A stretch of 64,000 bases of DNA from an uncultured bacterium (GTDB lineage: Bacteria; Cyanobacteriota; Vampirovibrionia; Gastranaerophilales; Gastranaerophilaceae). The notes beneath the pieces are model-generated. The model was not told the DNA's origin and did not search any database. It worked only from the letters and a program-made list of their open reading frames with translations. This document shows positions 8,339 to 16,349 of this stretch, in pieces. The translations under genes and the position numbers were made by a program. The DNA lies in contig CASDWH010000020.1 in assembly GCA_949284715.1 (NCBI GenBank), positions 1 through 64,000 on the forward strand. Reading direction: 5' to 3'. How positions within the stretch are numbered: the first letter of the stretch is position 1; each line of letters begins with the position of its first letter.

Positions 8339-9256
8339 TCAGTTATTTCTTAATTTTAGACCTGCCAAAATGGTTTGAAGATTAAAATCGTATAATGCAC
8401 GCATTTCTCCTGACATGCCAAGACCGCAAATATTACAGTAAGTCTTATCAGGACAGCCGGAATAACATTTCCCGTCAAGGGTTATGAAATTAGTTATCCA
8501 GCAGTCTTTTTTGAAATCAGGACTGATTAAATATTTGAGTCCCCTCTCGCTGTTTAAAATTTTATAACCGCGTTTTTTGTAGTTTAAAATAGTTTTTATG
8601 ATAGCCTTGCGGTCATTGACGCATAGAGCGGTTTCTCCGTTTACCGGATTGTAGAAGTTAAATGAAATCCCGTTAATATAAGGGCTTTTTTGTACAAATT
8701 CAAGTACCGCTTCTATTTCATCACGGTTTATCTGGTTAATAACCATATTTGCAGAAACTCTTTTCGGGTAAGGAAACTTTGCAATATTTTCTTTTAATCT
8801 TTCAAACGCTCCTTCTCCGCGGATAATATCGTGGGTTTTTATTCCGTCAATGCTGACAAAAACATGGTCAGCGTTAAAATATGAAAAATCATAACTGGCG
8901 TTTGTTGTAACTGTTGCTGAATAAAATCCTATTGATCTGGCAATTGTGCAAAGGTCATTTATCGTTTTATATTCGTAATCTCCGCTGCCCTTATATTTAC
9001 CCCTGTATTTACCCCTGCCCCCTTCGCCGCCTTCAAAATCGACAAAACGCGAGCCGTGGTTATATGAATATTCAAGATGTTTTTTTATTTCCTCATAACT
9101 CATAGAACAGGCGGAGGTTTTATCTATGCAGCAGTGCTTGCAGTTGTAGTTACATTCATTTGTTATAAAAATAACAGTTTGCAGCGGAATTTGTTTCTTT
9201 AAAAATCTGATTTTAAAATACCAGAGCGGAAAGTATAATAGTTGTTTCAAGTTCAT
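8339..9256 (-). CDS. Radical SAM protein with C-terminal Cys cluster
   Basis: The 305-residue protein carries the radical SAM cluster motif C35-x3-C39-x2-C42 (NECNYNCKHC) and the following GGE motif at residues 76-78. A second group of cysteines near the C-terminus (CWITNF ... CYSGCPDKTYCNICG) may bind another Fe-S cluster, as in SPASM/DUF3463-like proteins. The substrate is unknown. Between the GGE motif and the next strand there is an unusual Gly/Lys/Tyr-rich insertion (about residues 79-96) made of near repeats of the DNA unit TTTACCCCTG on the top strand. The start ATG overlaps the stop of the UbiA gene (ATGA), so the two are translationally coupled and may act in one lipid or quinone modification. 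Confidence 0.85.
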   Translation of the reverse strand: MNLKQLLYFPLWYFKIRFLKKQIPLQTVIFITNECNYNCKHCCIDKTSACSMSYEEIKKHLEYSYNHGSRFVDFEGGEGGRGKYRGKYKGSGDYEYKTINDLCTIARSIGFYSATVTTNASYDFSYFNADHVFVSIDGIKTHDIIRGEGAFERLKENIAKFPYPKRVSANMVINQINRDEIEAVLEFVQKSPYINGISFNFYNPVNGETALCVNDRKAIIKTILNYKKRGYKILNSERGLKYLISPDFKKDCWITNFITLDGKCYSGCPDKTYCNICGLGMSGEMRALYDFNLQTILAGLKLRNN

Positions 9257-10224
9257 AATACAGCCTTTAAAAGATAATATAAAGCCATTATACTGCTAAA
9301 CAGAATCATATAATCACGTGACATCAGCCAGCGTGAGTAGAAATATTCATTTCCTGTTTTTATGGCAGATTTCCACATTTTTTTAGGGATGAGTCTGAAT
9401 AATATTTTATGGCGTTCCTTATCTCTCATTATATATAAAAGGTAAACTGCTGCGGGCAGTGTGATAAGAAGTATTGAGCCAAGATGCGGCGAAATTATAA
9501 ACCCCAGCCAGTAGGGAATTATTGTAAATAAAAATAACGCCAAAAATCGTAAGTAATCATTTTTTAAAAGTACAGCAAGTGTTGTTTTGGAGCAGGCTAT
9601 ATCTGCTGCCATATCAGCCAGCGAATGAACATAAATAATGTTTGCGGCAAGCAGGCCTGTAATTGTTGAAAGAATTAAGGCGGTTGAATTTATTGTTCCT
9701 GTTGACACATAGAAAACACCGCAGCCCAACAGCGGCCCGAACATTATACCGACGGTTAATTCTCCAAGCCCGATATAAGACAGTTTGAATGGCGGCGCGC
9801 TGTAGAATACTGATAAAAAAACTCCTGCGAGGATGAAATAAAGAACCGGCAGACCAGCTTTGAAAATGAAATAGACACCTATGATTACGGCTAAAATCCC
9901 GAAGCAGGAAGCCCAGATAAAGAATTGTTCCGGTGTTGCTTTTCCGTTAATGATATTTTCGCATTTAAGCGCCCGCCCGTTTTTAGTTTGATTCCTAAGT
10001 GATACTTTACCCTGTATGTAATCAAAAAAATCATCCAACAGATTAGCGCTGAGATGTACGCAGATTACACCTATAATAGCAAGTACTGCATTGAAGAGAG
10101 AGAAAGTTGCACTATTAAAAGCGCAGCAAATTATAACCAATGCACTCATAATACTCTGTGGAAGCGCTCTATATCGTGCATTGTCCATAATAAATGCCAG
10201 TTTGTTTTTAAGCCGGATAAACAT
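9253..10224 (-). CDS. UbiA-family prenyltransferase
   Basis: This 323-residue membrane protein has about eight to nine hydrophobic segments and both Asp-rich motifs of UbiA enzymes: NLLDDFFDYIQGK (from residue 61) and a second D-x3-D type motif in SLADMAADIACSKTTLAVLL (about residue 200). UbiA enzymes transfer a polyprenyl chain to an aromatic or other acceptor in the membrane; length and motifs fit the MenA (dihydroxynaphthoate) branch, but a sugar- or lipid-directed relative is equally possible. AAGGA lies before the ATG. No other menaquinone genes are near; the only partner is the radical SAM gene that overlaps its end. Confidence 0.85.
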   Translation of the reverse strand: MFIRLKNKLAFIMDNARYRALPQSIMSALVIICCAFNSATFSLFNAVLAIIGVICVHLSANLLDDFFDYIQGKVSLRNQTKNGRALKCENIINGKATPEQFFIWASCFGILAVIIGVYFIFKAGLPVLYFILAGVFLSVFYSAPPFKLSYIGLGELTVGIMFGPLLGCGVFYVSTGTINSTALILSTITGLLAANIIYVHSLADMAADIACSKTTLAVLLKNDYLRFLALFLFTIIPYWLGFIISPHLGSILLITLPAAVYLLYIMRDKERHKILFRLIPKKMWKSAIKTGNEYFYSRWLMSRDYMILFSSIMALYYLLKAVL

Positions 10225-10252
10225 TAATGTCCTTGTGAATATTTGTTAGTAA

Positions 10253-11638
10253 TTAAAACCTGCGTCCTTTTTGCAGCTGGTTCATCATTTTTTTCATGCC
10301 AAGCAGACTGCCTGCGCCGCCTCCGAATTTACCAAAGGATTTTTTCATATCATTCACACCCTTCATCATCTGGCGCATTTGCTCAAATTGTTTGATGAAA
10401 ATATTGATATCGTGAAGAGGTATTCCGGAACCTGCTGCAATACGTTTTTTCCTGCTGGAGTTGATAATATCAGGTTTTTCGCGCTCCTCTGGAGTCATTG
10501 AAGAGATAAAAACTTCAATGCGTTTAAATTGTTTTTCGCCTTCTCTTGATATAAGCTGTTTATCATCGCTTGACATATTTAGCCCGGGAATCATACCGAG
10601 AAGCTGGTCAAAAGAGCCAAACATTTTCATTTGTTTTTGCATTTTTAAGAAATCATTGAAAGAAAATTCTGCTTTTGACATTTTCTTTTCAAGTTCTTTG
10701 GCTTCTTTTTCGTCGAAAACTTCCTGCGCGCGTTCGACAAGTGATACAATATCGCCCATTCCGAGGATTCTTGTAGCCATTCTCTCCGGATAAAAATCTT
10801 CAAGAGCGTTGAGTTTTTCGCCGGTACCTGTAAGTTTAACGGGTTTGCCTGTACAGTAAACAACGCTTAAAGCCGAACCGCCTCTTGAGTCGCCGTCAAG
10901 TTTAGTAAGGACAAGACCTGTGAGGTTTAGCTGGGCATCAAAGTTTTCTGCAACATTAACGGCTTCTTGCCCGGTCATGGAATCAATTACAAGCAGTTTT
11001 TCTTGTGGTGAAAAAATCCTGTCGATTAGCAGCAGTTCAGCCATCATATCTGTATCTATCTGCAAACGACCTGCCGTATCTAAGATTAAGACATTATTTC
11101 CGTTGTTTTTTGCATACTCTATTGCGGAGCGTACAATATCTGTAACATCTTTTGACTCTTTTGTAAAAACTTCTGTTTCGATTTCTTTACCAAGAATTTG
11201 AAGCTGGTTAATCGCCGCCGGTCTGTAAATATCACAAGCAACAAGCAGAGGATTTTTACCCTCTTTTTTCAGTTTAACAGCAAGCTTGGCTGATGAGGTT
11301 GTTTTCCCTGAACCCTGGAGTCCAAGCATCATAATAAGCGACGGATGTCCGTTAAGGTTAAGAGGTTTGAGTTCTTCGCCCAATAGTTTAACAAGTTCAT
11401 CGTGGACAATTTTTACAAGCTGCTGGGAAGGGTTTACCCCCTGAATAACATTTTCACCCTCTGCGCGGTCTTTGATATTGGAAATAAAAGATTTAACAAC
11501 TCTGAGGTTTACGTCGGCTTCTAACAATGCACGGCGGATTTCTCTTATCGCCTCGTGCATATTCTCCTGCGTCAGTTCTTTTTCTCCTGAGGTGTTTCTT
11601 ATTATATCTTGTAATCTGGTGGATAATGATTCAAACAT
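10253..11638 (-). CDS. ffh: Signal recognition particle GTPase Ffh (SRP54)
   Basis: Ffh binds signal peptides of nascent membrane proteins with 4.5S RNA. Motifs: P-loop GLQGSGKT (106-113), DTAGR (187-191), TKLDG (245-249), and the Met-rich M domain from about residue 320 (KMSKAEFSFNDFLKMQKQMKMFG ... MRQMMKGVNDMKK). The frame is open for 28 more codons upstream, but the family start MFESLSTRLQ at 11638 is chosen. That ATG has no Shine-Dalgarno; instead a -10 box (CATAAT) ends six bases before it, with TTGCAA 17 bases further up, so the mRNA may be leaderless. Confidence 0.96.
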   Translation of the reverse strand: MFESLSTRLQDIIRNTSGEKELTQENMHEAIREIRRALLEADVNLRVVKSFISNIKDRAEGENVIQGVNPSQQLVKIVHDELVKLLGEELKPLNLNGHPSLIMMLGLQGSGKTTSSAKLAVKLKKEGKNPLLVACDIYRPAAINQLQILGKEIETEVFTKESKDVTDIVRSAIEYAKNNGNNVLILDTAGRLQIDTDMMAELLLIDRIFSPQEKLLVIDSMTGQEAVNVAENFDAQLNLTGLVLTKLDGDSRGGSALSVVYCTGKPVKLTGTGEKLNALEDFYPERMATRILGMGDIVSLVERAQEVFDEKEAKELEKKMSKAEFSFNDFLKMQKQMKMFGSFDQLLGMIPGLNMSSDDKQLISREGEKQFKRIEVFISSMTPEEREKPDIINSSRKKRIAAGSGIPLHDINIFIKQFEQMRQMMKGVNDMKKSFGKFGGGAGSLLGMKKMMNQLQKGRRF

Positions 11639-11644
11639 AAAAGT

Positions 11645-11673
11645 ATTATGCCGCAAACAAGCGGCAGTTGCAA
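11645..11673 (-). promoter_or_regulatory. Promoter of ffh, predicted leaderless start
   Basis: On the minus strand: TTGCAA (11673-11668), 17-base spacer, CATAAT (11650-11645), then six bases and the ATG of ffh. The expected transcription start falls on the A of ATG. The spacer itself contains CCGC/GCGG inverted copies. Confidence 0.6.
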
Positions 11674-11708
11674 GAGTAGAGGAAGGGGGTAATAATGGAC
11701 AAATAAAA

Positions 11709-11727
11709 AGCCGGTTTTTCACCGGCT
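11709..11727 (-). terminator. Intrinsic terminator of the flagellin gene
   Basis: On the minus strand AGCCGGT, five bases, ACCGGCT is followed directly by a T-tract (top strand A-run 11701-11708). It lies about 40 bases past the flagellin stop. Confidence 0.85.
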
Positions 11728-11764
11728 CTTATTAATATATGAAAACGGTCTTTCAACCTAATTG

Positions 11765-12634
11765 TTAGATTAAGTCGAGGGCTATCGACGGAGTTTGGTT
11801 TGCTGTTGCAAGCAGTGTTGATGCTGCACTCTGAATAATTTGTTGTTGTATATAGTTAGTTGATTCTTCAGCAACATCGGCATCTCTTATTGTTGATAAA
11901 GATGATGTTTGGTTAATTGTAGCAACCTCAATTGAAGAAGCTGCTGATTCAATTTTGTTTTGAGCAGCACCGAGAAGCGTTACCCTTGAGGACACTTCAG
12001 ACATTGCTGCATCCAGTATAGAAAGCATTTCGTAAGCCAAGTTTCCGTTAAGACCGGCACATTTTTCTGCAACTTCGGCAGGGGTGCCTGCACCCAGCCC
12101 TGCAAAAATAGTGGAACTGGTACAATCTGCAAACAAATCCTGGGAAAGATTGATACGGCTTGTTTCAGCACCGTCAATACCTACCTGAATATTATAACCT
12201 TCTGCTCTTACGGAACCATCCATTAACTTTAAGCCGTTATAGTTACAAGATTTTGCAATACGTGTAATTTCATCAAGGCGTGCATTAATTTCAGCTTCAA
12301 TTGCTTCTCTTGAATCATCGCCGTAAGTATCGTTTGATGCTTGTTCTGTTAATTCTCTTATACGTTGAAGGTGGTCATTGATTAAGTCATAGTTACCTTC
12401 TAATGTCGTTAACATATCTGAACCTATCTGGGTATTGTCAGATGCAACATTGTAAGACCCTAAATCTGCTTCCATCTGGACTGCAATTGAATAACCGGCG
12501 GCATCATCCATTGATGAGTTAATTCTGTAACCGGTAGTCATTCTTTCAATGGCAGTATTCAATCCATCAGTCGCAGATTGAAGGTTTCTTCTAACCTTCA
12601 TCGAGATGATGTTTGTGTTAAGTGTGAGTGCCAT
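11765..12634 (-). CDS. fliC: Flagellin
   Basis: A complete but short flagellin of 289 residues. N-terminal D0/D1: MALTLNTNIISMKVRRNL ... ERMTTGYRINSSMDDAAGYSIAVQM; C-terminal D1/D0: SSIEVATINQTSSLSTIRDADVAEE ... QSAASTLLATANQTPSIALDLI. The central part (about residues 150-195) is only a small insert, so there is little or no D2/D3 domain on the filament surface. It is transcribed alone: a terminator follows at 11709 and a 240-base upstream region separates it from the divergent response regulator. No clear sigma-28 box was identified by eye. Confidence 0.96.
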   Translation of the reverse strand: MALTLNTNIISMKVRRNLQSATDGLNTAIERMTTGYRINSSMDDAAGYSIAVQMEADLGSYNVASDNTQIGSDMLTTLEGNYDLINDHLQRIRELTEQASNDTYGDDSREAIEAEINARLDEITRIAKSCNYNGLKLMDGSVRAEGYNIQVGIDGAETSRINLSQDLFADCTSSTIFAGLGAGTPAEVAEKCAGLNGNLAYEMLSILDAAMSEVSSRVTLLGAAQNKIESAASSIEVATINQTSSLSTIRDADVAEESTNYIQQQIIQSAASTLLATANQTPSIALDLI

Positions 12635-12740
12635 TTCTCTTAAATCTCCTGTGCTATTTTCATATATTAATATCTGTGAAGGTCTTTTTCCCTCACACTG
12701 TTATGTTAAATGTTTTTTCGCTTAAGTTGTATTGTCACTA

Positions 12741-12820
12741 AGTTAGAAGTTTCTCTAACTTTAGTTGTAAAAATTTTTAGATTAAAAAGTTTTTTTCATG
12801 AAAATACCCCCAGGTGGGTA
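12741..12820. promoter_or_regulatory. Hairpin and TACCC/GGGTA palindrome between flagellin and regulator
   Basis: The 240-base gap 12635-12874 lies between two divergent genes. AGTTAGA (12741-12747) and TCTAACT (12754-12760) form a 7-bp inverted repeat. TACCC (12805-12809) and GGGTA (12816-12820) form a short palindrome about 20 bases before a TATAAT (12840-12845) that could serve the response regulator gene; this is a candidate operator. The rest is AT-rich with no gene. Confidence 0.4.
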
Positions 12821-12874
12821 ATATACTACGTAACATGGATATAATTTAATATTATCTAGAGAGGAGTAAAATAA

Positions 12875-13549
12875 ATGACAGTTAAAACAAAAGTAATCAG
12901 AGTTGTAATCATTGAAGATTTCAAACTCACACGGGTCGGCTTACGATGTGCGCTTAATGCCAACGAAGACATCGAAGTAGTAGCCGAAAGCGATAATGCA
13001 GCAGACGGATTAAATTTTATCAAAAGACTTAATCCTGATGTTGTACTTATGGATCTCGGGTTAGCCGGCATGAACGGTATTGAGGCAACCATTCAGGTAA
13101 AAGCTTTTAATCCTGAAATAAAAGTTATTGCTTTAACTTCGCATGATAGAGAAGAAGAAGTTATTGCGACGCTTAGTTCCGGTGCAATTGCTTATTGTCT
13201 GAAGGATATTGATCCTATTAAGCTTGCCGATGTAATACGGGATGTGGCACAAGGTGTGTGCTGGCTTGATCCTGAAATTGCATCAAAAGTGCTTAATGCA
13301 TTCCCGAAACAGGATACCATCGGAATTCTTCAAGACAAGAATAACGATAAGAATCGTGTTCCGCTGACAGAGAGAGAATACGAAGTCCTTAAGCATCTTG
13401 TTGCGGGCAAGAGCAATACCGAAATTGCCAAAGAATTAATCGTCAGCGTGCATACTGCCAAGGCGCATGTTTGTTCTATTTTGCAAAAAATGTGCGTAAA
13501 TGACAGAGTTCAAGCGGCGGTTAAAGCGGTTAAAGAGGGTCTGGTATAA
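12875..13549 (+). CDS. NarL/FixJ-type response regulator
   Basis: The 224-residue protein has an N-terminal receiver domain with the phosphoacceptor D60 (DVVLMDLG) and the acidic pair E14-D15, and a C-terminal LuxR-type helix-turn-helix from about residue 163 (LTEREYEVLKHLVAGKSNTEIAKELIVSVHTAKAHV). It is a DNA-binding regulator controlled by phosphorylation; no kinase gene is adjacent. GAGAGGAG precedes the ATG. Its position divergent from flagellin makes control of that gene a reasonable guess, not more. Confidence 0.93.
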   Translation: MTVKTKVIRVVIIEDFKLTRVGLRCALNANEDIEVVAESDNAADGLNFIKRLNPDVVLMDLGLAGMNGIEATIQVKAFNPEIKVIALTSHDREEEVIATLSSGAIAYCLKDIDPIKLADVIRDVAQGVCWLDPEIASKVLNAFPKQDTIGILQDKNNDKNRVPLTEREYEVLKHLVAGKSNTEIAKELIVSVHTAKAHVCSILQKMCVNDRVQAAVKAVKEGLV

Positions 13550-13649
13550 TTAGACCGCAAATTTTTGTTTTCATTCTATAACTTTTTTTCAAAATACAAT
13601 TTAAACAGACAAAATAAATCATCGGGGTAATATAATATAGATTTATCGA

Positions 13650-13770
13650 GCCTGCACAGGGGTTAAAGAAATAAAGATTAGTTCACCAGTAAAAAGACAG
13701 AAGTTGAGCATTATTATTGATTTTACAAAATAAAAACATATAAATAACCTGGTTCTGTTTCAATACAGGC
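13650..13770 (+). ncRNA. Candidate structured RNA upstream of ribH
   Basis: The 417-base gap 13550-13966 holds no ORF. A TATAAT at 13631-13636 could start a transcript. From 13650 the ends can pair: GCCTG (13650-13654) with CAGGC (13766-13770), and inside it AGGGGTTA (13658-13665) with TAACCT (13745-13750, two bulged G). A further hairpin TAACGTA/TACGTTA lies at about 13803-13827. The transcript would end at the strong terminator 13870-13905. It does not have the FMN riboswitch consensus that is common before rib genes. A 6S-like RNA or an unknown leader are possible. Folding and conservation are untested. Confidence 0.3.
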
Positions 13771-13869
13771 ATAATTAATAATATAGAGAGAACGAAAAAT
13801 ATTAACGTACAATTTATTAGATACGTTATGTTTGTGATTTTTGAATCGGTAAATATCAGCCAAAAGGGA

Positions 13870-13910
13870 GGCGGCGTACAGGAGTACCTGTACGCCGCCG
13901 GTTTTATTAT
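13870..13910 (+). terminator. Strong intrinsic terminator before ribH
   Basis: A perfect 13-bp GC-rich stem (13870-13882 with 13887-13899, loop AGTA) followed by GGTTTTATTAT. It is 320 bases past the response regulator stop and 57 bases before ribH. It ends whatever is transcribed from the intergenic region, or acts as an attenuator for ribH. A possible ribH promoter (TTGTAA 13917-13922, TATAAA 13938-13943) lies after it. Confidence 0.9.
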
Positions 13911-13966
13911 ATGAACTTGTAAAAACTTTGTTTATGTTATAAAATCTATATAAGGAGTAATGTATT

Positions 13967-14428
13967 ATGAAAACAATCGAGGGATTTTTAACACCAAACG
14001 GCAGTAAGTATTGTATTGTTGCCGCGCGTTTTAACGAATTTATTACATCAAAACTTTTATCAGGTGCGCTTGATGAACTTAGGCGTCACGGAGTTAAAGA
14101 AGATGAAATTGATATTGTTTGGGTTCCGGGTTCGTTTGAAATTCCTCTTGTTGCACAAAAATGCGCCAGAACTAAAAAATATGATGCAATTATTGCCCTT
14201 GGTGCTGTTATTAGAGGTGCTACCGCACATTTTGATTACGTAAGCGCTGAAATTTCAAAAGGAATAGCCAAAGTTGCACTTGATGAAGGTATTCCTGTTA
14301 TATTTGGCGTTCTAACAACAGAAAATATCGAACAAGCAATAGAAAGAGCCGGAACAAAAGCCGGAAATAAAGGTTCAGAAGCCGCACGTACGGCTATTGA
14401 AACCGCTAATCTTATTAAAACGATATAG
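13967..14428 (+). CDS. ribH: 6,7-dimethyl-8-ribityllumazine synthase
   Basis: RibH joins 3,4-dihydroxybutanone phosphate and the ribityl-pyrimidine in the penultimate step of riboflavin synthesis and forms large shells. The 153-residue product has the family motifs [46 protein letters not shown] (with the catalytic His in AHFDYV) and [15 protein letters not shown] lies eight bases before the ATG. No other riboflavin genes are adjacent. Confidence 0.97.
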   Translation: MKTIEGFLTPNGSKYCIVAARFNEFITSKLLSGALDELRRHGVKEDEIDIVWVPGSFEIPLVAQKCARTKKYDAIIALGAVIRGATAHFDYVSAEISKGIAKVALDEGIPVIFGVLTTENIEQAIERAGTKAGNKGSEAARTAIETANLIKTI

Positions 14429-14448
14429 TCTGTATAGGAGGGCCGCCA

Positions 14449-15333
14449 TTGACCGAAGTTATCACCGAATTTGTAAACAAAAATACCATTGATATTGATA
14501 TTGTATCAACTTTGGATATGGTAAAAAAAATGAATGACGAGGATAAAATCGTTGCCAGAGCTGTTGAGTATGAACTTGAAAATATTGCCAAAGCTATTGA
14601 TATTATAGCAAAACAATTTTTACTCGGAGGGCATTTATTCTATTACGGCGCCGGAACATCAGGCAGATTAGGAGTTCTGGATGCGTCTGAATGCACGCCG
14701 ACTTTCAACGTCCCGCCTGATATGGTTCAAGGTATAATCGCTGGAGGATATGATGCCTTAAGAGCCGCTGTTGAAGGTGCTGAAGATGATTTTGCCGCAG
14801 GAGTTGCAGATGCTAATGTTCTTACGGATAAAGATGTAGCTGTAATGATTTCTGCCAGCGGGAATCCTAATTATTTGATGGGGGTTCTTGCACGGGCAAA
14901 TGAAATAGGCTGTAAGACAATAGCCCTTACTTGTAATTCAAAAGGCAGAATAGTTGAAGAAGCATCTCATGTTATCTGTGTAGAAGTCGGCCCCGAAGTT
15001 ATTGCCGGCTCCAGCCGTTTGAAGGCCGGTACTGCCCAAAAAATGGTTCTTAATATGCTCTCGACCGGTTCTATGATTAAAATAGGCAAGACTTATAAGA
15101 ATTTTATGATTGATTTGCAGGCAAATAACGAAAAGCTAAAGGACAGAGCAATTAGAATTGTTTCTCAACTTGCTGATGTCCAGCATTCAGTTGCTTTTAC
15201 CACCCTCTTAAAATGCGGGTGGAATATCAAAACAGCAATAGTTTCTTTAAAATTAAATGTTGATAAAGAAGAGGCGGAAAAGGAACTTGCTAAACACAGA
15301 GGTGTATTAAGAAAAGTATTAGGAGATTTTTAG
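14449..15333 (+). CDS. murQ: N-acetylmuramic acid 6-phosphate etherase
   Basis: MurQ cleaves the lactyl ether of MurNAc-6-phosphate to give GlcNAc-6-phosphate in peptidoglycan recycling. The 294-residue SIS-domain protein has the phosphosugar motif YYGAGTSGRLGVLDASECTP (residues 65-84) with the catalytic Glu at E81, and ISASGNPNYL. Translation starts at TTG (14449), seven bases after GGAGGG; no better ATG is near. It sits between ribH and gpsA with short gaps, so these genes are probably one operon. Confidence 0.95.
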   Translation: MTEVITEFVNKNTIDIDIVSTLDMVKKMNDEDKIVARAVEYELENIAKAIDIIAKQFLLGGHLFYYGAGTSGRLGVLDASECTPTFNVPPDMVQGIIAGGYDALRAAVEGAEDDFAAGVADANVLTDKDVAVMISASGNPNYLMGVLARANEIGCKTIALTCNSKGRIVEEASHVICVEVGPEVIAGSSRLKAGTAQKMVLNMLSTGSMIKIGKTYKNFMIDLQANNEKLKDRAIRIVSQLADVQHSVAFTTLLKCGWNIKTAIVSLKLNVDKEEAEKELAKHRGVLRKVLGDF

Positions 15334-15335
15334 GG

Positions 15336-16349
15336 ATGAAATTAACGGTTCTCGGCCCGGGATGTTGGGGGTTAACGCTTGCCTGGCTTTTAACAAATAA
15401 TTTTGATGAAATTACAGTATGGGGCAGAGATGTTGATCTATATGATGATCTTGTAAAAAATAAACATTGTTCCAAGCCGCTCGAAGTCCAATTAGATGAT
15501 AAGGTTGAAATAACTTCTGACCTTACGAGTGCAATCGAAGGCGCAAATATTATTCTTGCGGTTGTTGCAACCGCCGGCATGAGAGATGTTTGCGAAAAAC
15601 TAAAAACCGCCGGTATTAAGTCATCTCAGATACTTGTCAATGCTTCAAAAGGTATTGAATTAAATACTCTAATGCGGATGTCTGAAGTTATAAAAGATGT
15701 ACTCCCAGAACAAAAGCTGGCTATTTTATCAGGGCCGACTCTTGCTAAAGAAGTTCTGCAAGGAAAACCCACAGCCGCCTCTGTTGCTTCTGATGATATG
15801 GAAACTGCTGAATTTGTACAAAAGGTGCTAAACGTCGGCGGCAAGTTCAGGTTGTATACTAATTCGGATGTTATAGGAGTTGAACTCGGCGGAAGTTTAA
15901 AAAATGTTATAGCAATAGCTTCTGGCTTTGCACACAGTATGGAATTGGGGGATAATTGCCTCGGCACACTTTTAACCCGCGGGATGGCAGAAATTATACG
16001 GGTGAGTATAAAACTTGGCGCGCAGCCTTCAACTTTATATGGTTTGTCCGGGATGGGCGATTTAATTGCCACCTGCTCCAGTCCGATGTCACGTAATTTT
16101 ACTGTTGGTTCACTTCTGGGAAAAGGTAAAAAAATAGATGATATACTAAGAGAGCTAGGCTCTGTTGCTGAAGGGGTAAAAACCTCTAAAGCGATGTGCG
16201 ATTTGGGTAAAAAGTTAGGTGTTGATGTTCCGCTCTCTAACGCTATTTATGAAGCCCTGTATACGGATATTACCCCGCAGCAAATATTAGACAAGCTTAT
16301 GAACAGAAAACTCAAGGAAGAAGAACGTTATGATAAAGTGGGCAGTTAA
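15336..16349 (+). CDS. gpsA: Glycerol-3-phosphate dehydrogenase [NAD(P)+]
   Basis: GpsA reduces dihydroxyacetone phosphate to sn-glycerol 3-phosphate, the backbone for phospholipids. The Rossmann motif is GPGCWG (residues 7-12; usually GAGSWG), followed by SGPTLAKEV and the catalytic-lysine region VELGGSLKNVIAIA and GLSGMGDLIATCSS. Length 337 residues is normal. The start is two bases after murQ. Its end overlaps the next gene by 20 bases, suggesting coupled translation. Confidence 0.97.
   Translation: MKLTVLGPGCWGLTLAWLLTNNFDEITVWGRDVDLYDDLVKNKHCSKPLEVQLDDKVEITSDLTSAIEGANIILAVVATAGMRDVCEKLKTAGIKSSQILVNASKGIELNTLMRMSEVIKDVLPEQKLAILSGPTLAKEVLQGKPTAASVASDDMETAEFVQKVLNVGGKFRLYTNSDVIGVELGGSLKNVIAIASGFAHSMELGDNCLGTLLTRGMAEIIRVSIKLGAQPSTLYGLSGMGDLIATCSSPMSRNFTVGSLLGKGKKIDDILRELGSVAEGVKTSKAMCDLGKKLGVDVPLSNAIYEALYTDITPQQILDKLMNRKLKEEERYDKVGS

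Noticed and set aside
10253-11722. Longer start for ffh at 11722
   Set aside because: The extra residues have no family similarity, and the predicted promoter lies inside them.
13550-13966. FMN riboswitch before ribH
   Set aside because: The conserved GGGGCAGGGT and GACCGGCGGT blocks are missing, although the location would fit.
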